Positions 27,207 to 36,826 of a stretch of 64,000 nt of DNA are shown here, piece after piece. The notes under the pieces were generated by a model. That model was not told the origin of the DNA. It did not search any database and was given only the letters and a program-made list of their open reading frames with translations. The number at the start of each line of letters is the position of its first letter. Position 1 is the first letter of the stretch. Source of the DNA: Mycetocola_B reblochoni (GTDB lineage: Bacteria > Actinomycetota > Actinomycetes > Actinomycetales > Microbacteriaceae); the NCBI RefSeq assembly GCF_003667525.1, contig NZ_RCUW01000005.1, forward strand, positions 124,001-188,000, given 5' to 3'. The position numbers and the translations under genes were made by a program.

Positions 27207-27734
27207 ATGGTCGACGTACGTCGGGTGAAGCTCCCGGGCGTGGGGGTGCTGCACACCTTCGTGACCGATGACGGCGGCAAGGTCGGCGTCATCGCGCACC
27301 GCTCAGGACACAGCGATCTGGTGACCTTCTCCGACGAGCTCGACGGCGCCGACGTGACCAAGGTCTCGCTCCGGCTCAACGAGGACGAGGCGCACACGCT
27401 CGCCGAGCTGCTCGGCGGAACACAGATCACCGAGTCGCTGTCGGCGCTCGAGCAGATCCCCGGGCTCTCGATCGACTGGTTCACCGTCGACTACGACGAC
27501 CACATCGCCGGCCAGCCCCTCGGCAACCCGGCCGACCGCGGCATCGCCGGCCTCACGGTCGTCGCCGTCGTGCGGGGGGAGTCGGCCAACCCCGCGCCCT
27601 CGCCCGACTTCCGCGTCTTCCCCGGCGACACGCTCGTCGTCGCCGGCAGCCCCGAGAAGGTGGCGAAGGCGTTCGCGTTCTTCCGCGGCGGTGTGCCGCC
27701 GCGTCCCGTCTCCGACGAGTCGCCGGGGGACTGA
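27207..27734 (+). CDS. KhtT-like regulatory subunit with RCK_C (TrkA_C) domain
   Basis: A 175-aa soluble protein. The C-terminal half, from about residue 85, has an RCK_C fold pattern (IAGQPLGNPADRGIAGLTVV, then RVFPGDTLVVAGSPEKVAKA). The N-terminal part (LPGVGVLHTFVTDDGGKVG) matches the KhtT/YhaT group that gates K+/H+ antiporters. ATG 27207 has GAGGAGAG six bases upstream; its stop overlaps the antiporter ATG by one base. Nucleotide sensing (c-di-AMP for some relatives) is known for the family, not visible here. Confidence 0.85.
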   Translation: MVDVRRVKLPGVGVLHTFVTDDGGKVGVIAHRSGHSDLVTFSDELDGADVTKVSLRLNEDEAHTLAELLGGTQITESLSALEQIPGLSIDWFTVDYDDHIAGQPLGNPADRGIAGLTVVAVVRGESANPAPSPDFRVFPGDTLVVAGSPEKVAKAFAFFRGGVPPRPVSDESPGD

Positions 27735-29446
27735 TGGCGCACGGTGAAGAACTCATCGTCCTCGGCGCCCTCTTCGTCTTCGCGTACATCCTGGGTCGGC
27801 TCGGCAAGCTGATCGGTCTGCCCGCCATCCCGATCTACATGCTGGTCGGCCTGATGGTGAGCCCGCACTCGGGCTGGTTCCCCTTCTCGGTTGAGTCGAG
27901 CCACATCGAGCTGATGGCGGTGATCGGGCTCATCCTGCTGCTGTTCTCGCTGGGGCTGGAGTTCGATCAGGACGAGTTCTTCGGCAACGCCGGACGGCTG
28001 CTGCTCTCCGGCGGCAGCTACATCCTGCTCAACATGGCGGTCGGTCTCGGCTTCGGCTTCGCCCTCGGCTGGGGCTCCAAGGAGGCGCTCATCGTCGCGG
28101 GCATCACCGCGACCTCGTCGAGCGCGATCGTGACCAAGCTGCTCATCGAGCTGAAGCGCCTGACCAACCCCGAGACGCCGATGATCCTCGGGATCACCGT
28201 CGTCGAGGACGTGTTCATCGCGATCTACCTCGCGATCGTCGGCGTCGTGCTCAGCGGCGAGACGGAGCCGTGGCCCGTCGTGCTCAAGCTGGTCGTCGCC
28301 TTCGCCTTCATCGTCGCGATGTTCGCCATCGCGCGCGTCGGCGGCCGGGTGGTGTCCCGGCTGCTGCGCACGAGGGACGACGAGCTGTTCACGATCCTGT
28401 TCTTCGGACTCGCGGTGCTGTTCGGGGGCATCGGCGAGCAGCTGGGCGTGACCGACGCGATCGGCGCGTTCCTCATCGGGCTGGTCATCGGGGCGACCCG
28501 CTACCGCAACCGGATCGAGACGATCGCGGTGCCGTTGCGCGACGTGTTCGGTGCGTTCTTCTTCCTCAACTTCGGTCTCGGGCTGGACGTGTCGACCTTC
28601 GGATCCGTCCTGGTGCCCGTGATCCTCGCCGTCCTCATGACGGTGGTGCTCAACGTCGTCGCCGGTCAGTTCGTGGCCTGGCTCAACGGCTTCGACCCCG
28701 TCGCGGGCATCAACACGACGGTGATCCTGCAGAACAGGGGCGAGTTCGCGCTCATCCTCGCCACGATCGCCGCGACGGCGGGGCTGGACGAGCGCATTCA
28801 GCCGTTCGCGGGCCTGTACGTGCTGATCATGGCGATCGCCGGGCCGATCGTCGCGGCGCAGTCGGAGCGGATCTCGGCGGTGCTGCTGCGGCGGCCGCGG
28901 GGGGCGCCGACGGGGAGCGTGCGCGTCGCGGTGGCGACGTCCTCGATTCCGGTGACGCCGGCGCCCGGCGGCGGTGTGGGCGGCGACGGCGTCGACGAGG
29001 AACGTCCCGGCGGCGTGAGCGAGCCGCGCGCCCCCGGCGCCGGTCCCGCGGTGCACGGCGTCGTACCGGACGACGACGCCACCAGGCCGACGCCGATCCT
29101 CTCGTCGCGTCGCGGTGCGCCGGCGACGCCGGACGAGCCCGGACAGGGGGCGGCGGACGGCTCAGGCGGGGCGACAGAGGCAGACGACCCCGCGGAGGCC
29201 ACGCGGCCGCCCCGGCCGATCCGAGACGCGGCGGCCTCGTCGCCCGGCGCCGCCGCTGCGGCACCCGCGGCAGACGGCTCGGCCCCCGATGGCCGTGCCG
29301 CGGACCGAGCGGCCGGCCGCGACTCCGGGGGCGACTCCGTCGGAGGGAGCAGGACCGGGGACGACGCCGCCGAGGAGCGTCGGCGCCGCAGTGAGGCCGT
29401 CGAGCGCGCGATGCGCGAGGCGTTCGACGACGAGACGGGACGATGA
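27734..29446 (+). CDS. CPA2-family cation/proton antiporter (KhtU-like) with long disordered tail
   Basis: A 570-aa protein. Residues 1-390 hold 12-13 transmembrane segments of the KefB/CPA2 type (LFSLGLEFDQDEFF, AGITATSSSAIVTKLLIEL, FFFLNFGLGLDVS, ILQNRGEFALILATIAA). After about residue 400 comes a 170-residue tail very rich in Ala, Gly, Pro, Asp and Arg that is not part of the family and looks disordered. It forms a pair with the RCK_C protein (TGATG overlap) and should extrude K+ or another cation. Its stop overlaps the SURF1 ATG. Confidence 0.9.
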   Translation: MAHGEELIVLGALFVFAYILGRLGKLIGLPAIPIYMLVGLMVSPHSGWFPFSVESSHIELMAVIGLILLLFSLGLEFDQDEFFGNAGRLLLSGGSYILLNMAVGLGFGFALGWGSKEALIVAGITATSSSAIVTKLLIELKRLTNPETPMILGITVVEDVFIAIYLAIVGVVLSGETEPWPVVLKLVVAFAFIVAMFAIARVGGRVVSRLLRTRDDELFTILFFGLAVLFGGIGEQLGVTDAIGAFLIGLVIGATRYRNRIETIAVPLRDVFGAFFFLNFGLGLDVSTFGSVLVPVILAVLMTVVLNVVAGQFVAWLNGFDPVAGINTTVILQNRGEFALILATIAATAGLDERIQPFAGLYVLIMAIAGPIVAAQSERISAVLLRRPRGAPTGSVRVAVATSSIPVTPAPGGGVGGDGVDEERPGGVSEPRAPGAGPAVHGVVPDDDATRPTPILSSRRGAPATPDEPGQGAADGSGGATEADDPAEATRPPRPIRDAAASSPGAAAAAPAADGSAPDGRAADRAAGRDSGGDSVGGSRTGDDAAEERRRRSEAVERAMREAFDDETGR

Positions 29447-30333
29447 GAATGACCGACGACCCCCGCGAGGAGACCGCCGTGACCGACGACGCACGTCGAG
29501 AGGCGACCGAGGCCAGGCCGAAGGCCTGGTCGGCCGACGAGCCGCGGCTGCTCAGGGTCATGCTCCGGCCGCGCTGGATCCTGCTGCTCGTGGTGGCCAT
29601 CGCCATCGCCGGGGCCTTCGCCGCGCTCGGGCACTGGCAGCTCAGCCGCTCCGTGATCGAGGCGGAGGTCGCCGAGTCCGGCACGGAGACGATCGTCCCC
29701 GTCTCCGAGGTGGCCACGCCGACGGAGCCGACCCGCGAGAGCACCATCGGCCAGCGTGCCGAGGCCTCGGGCACGCTCATCGCGGCGAACACCACCGTCA
29801 TCACCACCCGGCTCAACGACGGCGTGCTCGGCTACTGGGTGATCGGCTCCCTCATCGAGGGGGCGCACGAGCCGGCCCGCGTCCTGCCCGTCGCGCTGGG
29901 GTGGACCGAGGACAGGGAGCAGGCCGACGCCGTCGCCGCCCGGATCACCGCCGAGGGCGCGCGGGCGATGAGCCTGACCGGCCGACTGGCCGCCAGCGAG
30001 GCCCCGGCCGTCGACGAGGACGCCGCCGACCCCTTCGAGCTGAACAGCATGTCGGTCCCCGCCCTGATCAACCAGTGGCAGGGCCTCGACGACATGGACG
30101 TCTACAGCGTCTACCTCATCTCGGCGGAGGCCCCGGACGGTCTCACCGCGATCACCGCGGGCCCGCCGGTCGCCGAGACGACGGTCAACTGGCTGAACAT
30201 CTTCTACGCGGCCGAGTGGATTGTTTTCGCCGGCTTCGCGGTGTTCCTCTGGTTCCGGCTGGTCAGGGACGCGAGGGAGCGCGAGATCGACGAGCGGGCC
30301 GAGGCGGACAGGACGGCCTCCGGCACGCCGTAG
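29443..30333 (+). CDS. SURF1 family protein
   Basis: A 296-aa protein with a charged N-terminus, a membrane segment (WILLLVVAIAIAGAFAALG), the SURF1 mark GHWQLSR, an extracytoplasmic domain ending in NWLNIFYAAEW and a second membrane helix. SURF1 proteins assist cytochrome c oxidase assembly. ATG 29443 overlaps the antiporter stop. The stop codon TAG is the first half of the -10 box of the next gene. Confidence 0.92.
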   Translation: MRMTDDPREETAVTDDARREATEARPKAWSADEPRLLRVMLRPRWILLLVVAIAIAGAFAALGHWQLSRSVIEAEVAESGTETIVPVSEVATPTEPTRESTIGQRAEASGTLIAANTTVITTRLNDGVLGYWVIGSLIEGAHEPARVLPVALGWTEDREQADAVAARITAEGARAMSLTGRLAASEAPAVDEDAADPFELNSMSVPALINQWQGLDDMDVYSVYLISAEAPDGLTAITAGPPVAETTVNWLNIFYAAEWIVFAGFAVFLWFRLVRDAREREIDERAEADRTASGTP

Positions 30334-30336
30334 ACT
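30331..30336 (+). promoter_or_regulatory. -10 hexamer TAGACT, built on the SURF1 stop codon
   Basis: TAGACT ends 6 nt before ATG 30343. Its first three bases are the SURF1 TAG stop. Predicts a leaderless transcript for DUF3817-guaA. Confidence 0.6.
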
Positions 30337-30342
30337 GTTCGC

Positions 30343-30775
30343 ATGGCCCTGGAACCCCGTGAACGTGACCTCCCGCGGATCAGGCGGGCACTGACCTTCT
30401 ACAAGGTCTCCTCCATCATCACCGGCGTCCTGCTGCTCGGCCTGTGCGCCGAGATGATCATCAAGTACGGCTTCAACGTCGTGCTCGAGGTCGGCGGAGC
30501 CAGCGGCGGCTTCGGCCTGGTGCACGAGGACGCGGTGACCGGCTTCAACCTGTTCACCGCCCTGCTCGTCGCGCACGGCTGGTTCTACGTCGTCTACCTC
30601 TTCGCCGACTTCCACCTCTGGAGCCTGATGCGCTGGCCGTTCCAGCGGTTCCTGCTCATCGCCCTCGGCGGGATCATCCCGCTGCTCTCCTTCTTCCTCG
30701 AGGCCCGCATCGGCCGCGAGGTGTCCGACTACCTGGCGAAGCGCCAGGCCGCATCACACACACTGGAGGACTCCC

Positions 30776-30780
<5 letters not shown>
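30343..30780 (+). CDS. DUF3817 membrane protein
   Basis: A 145-aa protein with three hydrophobic segments and the DUF3817 pattern (LTFYKVSSIITGVLLLGLCA, HGWFYVVYLFADFHLWSL, ALGGIIPLLSFFLEAR). Genes for DUF3817 proteins lie between SURF1 and guaA in many Micrococcales; function unknown. Its TAG stop overlaps the proposed AUU start of guaA, so guaA translation is likely coupled to it. Confidence 0.9.
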
Positions 30781-32356
<1,576 letters not shown>

Positions 32357-32373
32357 CCGCTCCCTGACGCCGC

Positions 32374-32403
32374 ACGGCGCCGTCCCCGCGGGGACGGCGC
32401 CGT
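32374..32403 (+). terminator. Hairpin terminator after guaA
   Basis: Long perfect inverted repeat acggcgccgtcccc / ggggacggcgccgt with a minimal loop, 17 bp after the stop. Confidence 0.82.
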
Positions 32404-32435
32404 CTGCGTGTGCGGCCGGGGTTCGGCCGGCCCGA

Positions 32436-33356
32436 TCAGGTGCCGAACAGCACTCCGGATGAGCTCACCGTCAGACCGGCCGCCGAGGCGCCCCCGGCCC
32501 CGGCGTCGACGGTGCGCTGCAGTGCCTGACCGGTCAGCACGGCGATGTTCTTCTGGGCGGCGATGTCGGCGTCCAGGTAGCGCACCTCGGCGGGACCGCC
32601 GACCACCGGGGTCTCCGCCTCGGGGATGAGCGCGTCCGTGGTCACCCAGCGGCGCACGCCGGTGTGGTCCACGTATGCGGTGACGACGCGGCGCAGGGGC
32701 ACGTTGTTGATGCGCAGCCCGGTCTCGCCGACCTCGGACACCGTCCCCGGGACGGCGCGGCCCTCGGCCAGGATGCGGGCGAGCAGTCGTCCGCGGCCGT
32801 CCTCGTGCCTGACCCTCCAGATGCGTGCGGCCAGGCTGAGCACGAGCAGCACGGCTGCCCCGACGGCGAGGACCGTCGGCAGGGCGTAAAACACCCACGC
32901 CAGCGGGCCCCACTCCTCGTCGCGGCCGAAGCTCGGATCGACGGCGACCCCCACCGCGCTCGGGGCGCGCCACCAGTTCACCGACGGCTGAAGAGCAACC
33001 ACCGCCGCTGCGGTGAAGCCGAGTGCCTGCAGGGTGAACGGGCGCACCGCGGGCGTGCGTCCGCCGGTGAAGCGCCCCGCCAGCCTCGTGTACGCGCCCG
33101 CGACGATCACGGCGGCGAACACGGACAGCACCAGGAGCCACACCATGACGGTGTCCGGCGTCTCGTCCCAGGCGAAGACCGAGTTGAGCTGCATGATGCG
33201 GAACACGTCGAGGACGCTGATCAGGCCGCGGGCGAACGCGGCTCCGACGACCACGAGGACGGCGGCGACGGCGATCGCGAGGACGAGGGTCCCGGGGCGT
33301 CCGGCGGCGGCGCGCCCGGCGTCGAGCCGCTGCTGCTGGGGGTTCACGGTGCTCAC
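32436..33356 (-). CDS. DUF3592-like membrane protein
   Basis: A 306-aa protein with four predicted membrane segments in two pairs (about 25-50 and 75-100, then 120-145 and 180-205), followed by a soluble C-terminal domain with RAVPGTVSEVGETGLRINNVPLRRVVTAYVDHTG, the pattern of DUF3592-type domains. I used GTG 33356, 8 nt after a TACCCT -10 candidate. The upstream open frame is Pro/Arg repeat DNA. Function unknown. Confidence 0.72.
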   Translation of the reverse strand: MSTVNPQQQRLDAGRAAAGRPGTLVLAIAVAAVLVVVGAAFARGLISVLDVFRIMQLNSVFAWDETPDTVMVWLLVLSVFAAVIVAGAYTRLAGRFTGGRTPAVRPFTLQALGFTAAAVVALQPSVNWWRAPSAVGVAVDPSFGRDEEWGPLAWVFYALPTVLAVGAAVLLVLSLAARIWRVRHEDGRGRLLARILAEGRAVPGTVSEVGETGLRINNVPLRRVVTAYVDHTGVRRWVTTDALIPEAETPVVGGPAEVRYLDADIAAQKNIAVLTGQALQRTVDAGAGGASAAGLTVSSSGVLFGT

Positions 33357-33444
33357 GTCGATCAAGGGTAGCGGCGGGCTCGGCCGCTTCGCATGTCGTG
33401 GTGGGGCACCGGGGCGGGACGTCGGCGCAGGACGAGGGGGCGGG

Positions 33445-33541
33445 GCGATGACCGGGTGGCACGACGACGACGGGGACGCGCGATGACGGGTGACACGACG
33501 ACGGGGCGGGGCGATGACGGGTGACACGACGACGGGGCGGG
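33445..33541. repeat. 31-bp tandem repeat
   Basis: Two perfect adjacent 31-bp copies (33480-33510 and 33511-33541; each starts gcgatgacgggtgacacgac) after a degenerate copy at 33445-33479. The last copy runs into the terminator of the Bax1-like gene. No spacers, so not CRISPR. The gap 33357-33595 holds nothing else I can name. Confidence 0.9.
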
Positions 33542-33561
33542 GCGAGAAGCCCCGCCCCGTC
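33531..33561 (-). terminator. Hairpin terminator of the Bax1-like gene
   Basis: Perfect 13-bp stem gacggggcggggc / gccccgccccgtc with a 5-nt loop, 35 bp beyond the leftward gene's stop. Confidence 0.8.
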
Positions 33562-33595
33562 GGACGATGTGTCGCCGAGGGCGACCGTGCGTGCG

Positions 33596-34411
33596 CTACT
33601 CGCGCAGGATCGCGAGCAGGCGCAGGATCTCGACGTACAGCCAGACGACCGTTAGCATGATGCCGAAGACGCCGGTCCAGCCGAACTTGCGCGGGGCGCC
33701 GTTCTTGACGCCCTGCTGGACGAAGTCGAAGTCGAGCACGAGCGAGTACGCGCCGAGGACGATCGCCAGCACACCGAGGATCGCGCCGAGCGGCACGGTG
33801 CCGAGGATTGGCAGGGTGATCTCGGTGCTGCGCAGGCCGAACTCGCCGCCGACGACGCCGAAGGCGCTGAGGAAGAAGTTGACCAGAGAGAACACGGCGT
33901 ACGCGACGATCGCGATCATGAAGATCTTCGTCGCGCGCTTGCTGGCCCGCACCTTGCCGCTGGCGAACAGCGCGAGAGTCACACCGACGACGACGAGGGT
34001 GGCGAGCACGGCCTGGCTCACGACGCCGGGGTAGCGCGCCTCGAGGACGGCGGACAGTGCGCCGACGAAAAAGCCCTGGGCGCCCGCGTAGCCGAGGATC
34101 AGGCCGGGCGAGGGCTCCTTCTTGAAGATGTTGACCAGCGCCAGGCCGAAGCCGGCGATGCCCGCCACGATCATCAGCAGCGGCAGCCCGCCGCCGAGCA
34201 TGAAGCCGGCGACGGCACCGACGGCGAGCACGCCGAAGGCGATCGCCGACTTGAGGATGGTGTCCTCGACGCTCATCCGGTCGGTCTGGCTGGGGGTGGC
34301 GGAGGGCTGGGCGTAGAGGGCGTCGAGCTGCTCGGCGCTGGGGGTGGTCACGGTGGACGACCCGCCGGAGCGGAACGCGTCGTTGTTGAACGCCGGGTTG
34401 TTGACGGCCAT
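33596..34411 (-). CDS. Bax inhibitor-1-like (YccA/COG4760) membrane protein
   Basis: A 271-aa protein with a 50-residue soluble N-terminus (NNPAFNNDAFRSGG) and seven hydrophobic segments; SPGLILGYAGAQGFFVGALS, ASKRATKIFMIAIVAYA and SLVLDFDFVQQGVKNGAPRK are typical of this actinobacterial group. GAGAGAGAG precedes the ATG. Eukaryotic relatives leak Ca2+; the bacterial role is unclear. Divergent from the GDPD gene. Confidence 0.9.
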   Translation of the reverse strand: MAVNNPAFNNDAFRSGGSSTVTTPSAEQLDALYAQPSATPSQTDRMSVEDTILKSAIAFGVLAVGAVAGFMLGGGLPLLMIVAGIAGFGLALVNIFKKEPSPGLILGYAGAQGFFVGALSAVLEARYPGVVSQAVLATLVVVGVTLALFASGKVRASKRATKIFMIAIVAYAVFSLVNFFLSAFGVVGGEFGLRSTEITLPILGTVPLGAILGVLAIVLGAYSLVLDFDFVQQGVKNGAPRKFGWTGVFGIMLTVVWLYVEILRLLAILRE

Positions 34412-34561
34412 GCTGTGGCTACTCTCTCTCGGTCGTGATGATCGGGGATGATTCGCCTGAGGCGAAGCGTTCGTTCAACCGTACACAACCTGACCGGGAA
34501 TCGCCTGCGTTCGGGCGGATCCGGCGTTCGCCCTCGGCGTGACGGACGCAGGGCGCGACGA

Positions 34562-34567
34562 TAGCGT
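34562..34567 (+). promoter_or_regulatory. -10 hexamer TAGCGT, leaderless GDPD transcript
   Basis: TAGCGT ends 7 nt before ATG 34575. Confidence 0.5.
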
Positions 34568-34574
34568 TGAGCGC

Positions 34575-35672
34575 ATGACCGACGGCACCAGGACCCCACT
34601 CATCATCGGACACCGCGGATCGCCTGCGACCCGGCCGGAGCACAGCCGGTCGTCCTACGAGCTCGCGATCGCCCAGGGGGCCGACGCGGTGGAGCCGGAC
34701 GTGGTCGCCAGCCGCGACGGCGTGCTGCTCGTCCGGCACGAGAACGAGATCTCCGGCACGACCGACGTCGCCGATCGTCCCGAGTTCGCCGACCGCCGGC
34801 GCACGCAGATCGTCGACGGGCGCAGCGTCACCGGCTGGTTCACGGAGGACTTCGACTGGGCCGAGCTCGCGACGCTGCGCTGCCGCGAGCGCCTGCCCCT
34901 GCTGCGCCCGCTCAGCGCCGAACACGACGGAGCCGAACCGCTGCTGCGCCTGAGCGACGTTCTGGCGATCCTCGACGCGGCCGACGGGAACGTCGCCGCC
35001 GTCATCGAGCTGAAGCACGCCGAGCACTTCGCCGGGGTCGGCCTGCCCCTGGACGCGCTGCTCGCCGCGGAGCTGTCGGAGCGCGGCTGGGCGACCGGCA
35101 GACGGCTGTACCTGGAGTCCTTCGAGGAGCGGGTGCTGCACGGGGTGAGGGACCGTGGCGTCGAGGCGAGCCTGGTGTACCTGATGGAGGACCACGGCGG
35201 CGCACAGGACCTGGTGGGGGAGCTCGGCTCGGCCGCGCCCCGGTACGCGGAGCAGCGCCGGGAGTCGGCGCTCGCCGAGCTGGCGGCGCGCGTGGACGGC
35301 ATCAGTGTCGACACCTCCGTCCTGCTCCGGCCGCTTCCCGGTGGCGTCGGCGGCTCCGATCCCGCGGTCGACGAGGTGCCCGGTGGCGGCGAGGACGAGC
35401 TGCGCGGGGAGCGGCTCGTCGAGCGGGCGCACGCGCACGGCCTGCTCGTGTTCGCGTGGACGCTGCGCGCCGAGAACGCCTTCCTCGAGCCGCAGTACCG
35501 TTCGGACGGCGTCGATGCCCCCGCTGAGGGGGCGGTCGGTGACTGGCAGGGCCAGTTCGGGCGCGTGCTCGCCACCGGGGTCGACGGCGCCTTCGTCGAC
35601 CAGGTCGACCTCGGCGTGCGCGCGAGGCAGCGCCTGGTCGCCCCCGCAGAGGGTGTCGATGACGTCGTGTGA
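34575..35672 (+). CDS. Glycerophosphodiester phosphodiesterase
   Basis: A 365-aa GDPD-family TIM barrel. Visible: IGHRGSPATRPEHS (catalytic His and Arg, metal Glu), GADAVEPDVVASRDGVLLVRHE (metal Glu/Asp and second His), VIELKHAEHF, and LVFAWTLRAENAF near the end. No signal peptide, so a cytoplasmic enzyme that would release glycerol-3-phosphate from glycerophosphodiesters. The start at 34575 was chosen for its leaderless spacing and the family N-terminus. Confidence 0.9.
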   Translation: MTDGTRTPLIIGHRGSPATRPEHSRSSYELAIAQGADAVEPDVVASRDGVLLVRHENEISGTTDVADRPEFADRRRTQIVDGRSVTGWFTEDFDWAELATLRCRERLPLLRPLSAEHDGAEPLLRLSDVLAILDAADGNVAAVIELKHAEHFAGVGLPLDALLAAELSERGWATGRRLYLESFEERVLHGVRDRGVEASLVYLMEDHGGAQDLVGELGSAAPRYAEQRRESALAELAARVDGISVDTSVLLRPLPGGVGGSDPAVDEVPGGGEDELRGERLVERAHAHGLLVFAWTLRAENAFLEPQYRSDGVDAPAEGAVGDWQGQFGRVLATGVDGAFVDQVDLGVRARQRLVAPAEGVDDVV

Positions 35673-35704
35673 CGGCACGGGCGGCATCCGGGGGGACGCC
35701 GTCT

Positions 35705-35710
35705 TAGCCT
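35705..35710 (+). promoter_or_regulatory. -10 hexamer TAGCCT, leaderless ATP-grasp/metY transcript
   Basis: TAGCCT ends 6 nt before ATG 35717. Confidence 0.55.
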
Positions 35711-35716
35711 GACGGC

Positions 35717-36826
35717 ATGACGAATTCCAGTGCCGTGCCGGTCGTGCACATCCTGCACGAGAACGAGGAGTGGCTGCCGCCGTTGCGTGCGGGCCTCGAC
35801 GCCGCGGGCGTCCCCTACCGGGAGTGGGACCTCAGCACGGGGTCGATCGATCTCGATGCCGAGCCGGAGCCGGGCGTGTACTGGTCTAGGCTCAGCGCCT
35901 CGTCGCACACGAGGGGACACGCTCACGCCAAGGAGTACGCGCGGGCGGTGCTGCGCTGGCTCGAGTCGTACGGCCGCCGCGTGGTCAACGGCTCGGAGGT
36001 GCTCGAGCTCGAGGTCAGCAAGGTGAACCAGTACACGGCGCTGCGTGCCGCGGGGTTCGACGTTCCACGGACGGTGGCCGTGTTCGGCACCGAGGAGCTG
36101 TCGGAGCGCGCGCGTCAGCTGCCGCTCCCGTTCATCACGAAGCACAACCAGGGCGGCAAGGGGCTCGGCGTGCGCCGTTTCGACGACTACGCCGAGTTCG
36201 ACGCGGCGTTCGCGGGGCCCTCGACGGATTCCGTCGATGAGGGGCCCGCCGACGGCATCACCCTGCTGCAGGAGCTGGTCTCCACGGCGGAGCCGTTCAT
36301 CACGAGGGCGGAGTTCGTCGGGGGCCGCTTCGTGTACGCCGTCCGGGTGGACACCTCCGCGGGGAGCTTCGAGCTCTGCCCCGCCGACGCCTGCGCCGTG
36401 CCGCCGGCGGGGTTCGCCCCCGCCGTCTGCGAGGTCCCCGGTGCGGCACCGGACGATTCCGGTGCCGGTCCGGCCGGTCGGGGGACCGCTGCCGGTGACG
36501 CGTCGGCGGCCGGTGCTGTCGCGGGGGCGTCGGGTTCGACAGCGACCCTGGCGGCGCCGTCGCTCTTCCGCGTCCGCGAGGAGGTCACGGCGGAGCACCC
36601 GCTCATCGTCCGGCTGGAAGCGTTCCTCGCCGAGCGCGGCATCGAGGTCGCCGGGGTGGAGTTCTTCGACACGGCCGACGGTCGGCTCGTGCCCTACGAC
36701 ATCAACACCAACACGAACTACAACCCCGACGTCGAGGCGGCGACCGGTCACCGGGCGGCCTCGGCGCTGGGCGCCTTCCTCGGCGCCGAGCTCGCCGCGA
36801 CGGTCGCCGGGGGTGCCCGAGCGTGA
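35717..36826 (+). CDS. ATP-grasp (RimK-like) protein
   Basis: A 369-aa protein of the RimK/alpha-glutamate ligase-like ATP-grasp type: pre-ATP-grasp part with VYWSRLSASSHTRG, then NGSEVLELEVSKVNQYTALR, PFITKHNQGGKGLGVRRF (ATP-binding glycine loop), EFVGGRFVYAVRVDT and the metal site FFDTADGRLVPYDINTNTNYN. A low-complexity insert of about 40 residues (positions 240-280, Ala/Gly/Ser) interrupts the domain. Substrate unknown. Its stop overlaps the metY GTG, so it is co-translated with a sulfhydrylase gene. Confidence 0.82.
   Translation: MTNSSAVPVVHILHENEEWLPPLRAGLDAAGVPYREWDLSTGSIDLDAEPEPGVYWSRLSASSHTRGHAHAKEYARAVLRWLESYGRRVVNGSEVLELEVSKVNQYTALRAAGFDVPRTVAVFGTEELSERARQLPLPFITKHNQGGKGLGVRRFDDYAEFDAAFAGPSTDSVDEGPADGITLLQELVSTAEPFITRAEFVGGRFVYAVRVDTSAGSFELCPADACAVPPAGFAPAVCEVPGAAPDDSGAGPAGRGTAAGDASAAGAVAGASGSTATLAAPSLFRVREEVTAEHPLIVRLEAFLAERGIEVAGVEFFDTADGRLVPYDINTNTNYNPDVEAATGHRAASALGAFLGAELAATVAGGARA

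Noticed and set aside
33445..33541. CRISPR array
   Set aside because: The 31-bp copies are directly adjacent with no spacers, and no cas genes are near.
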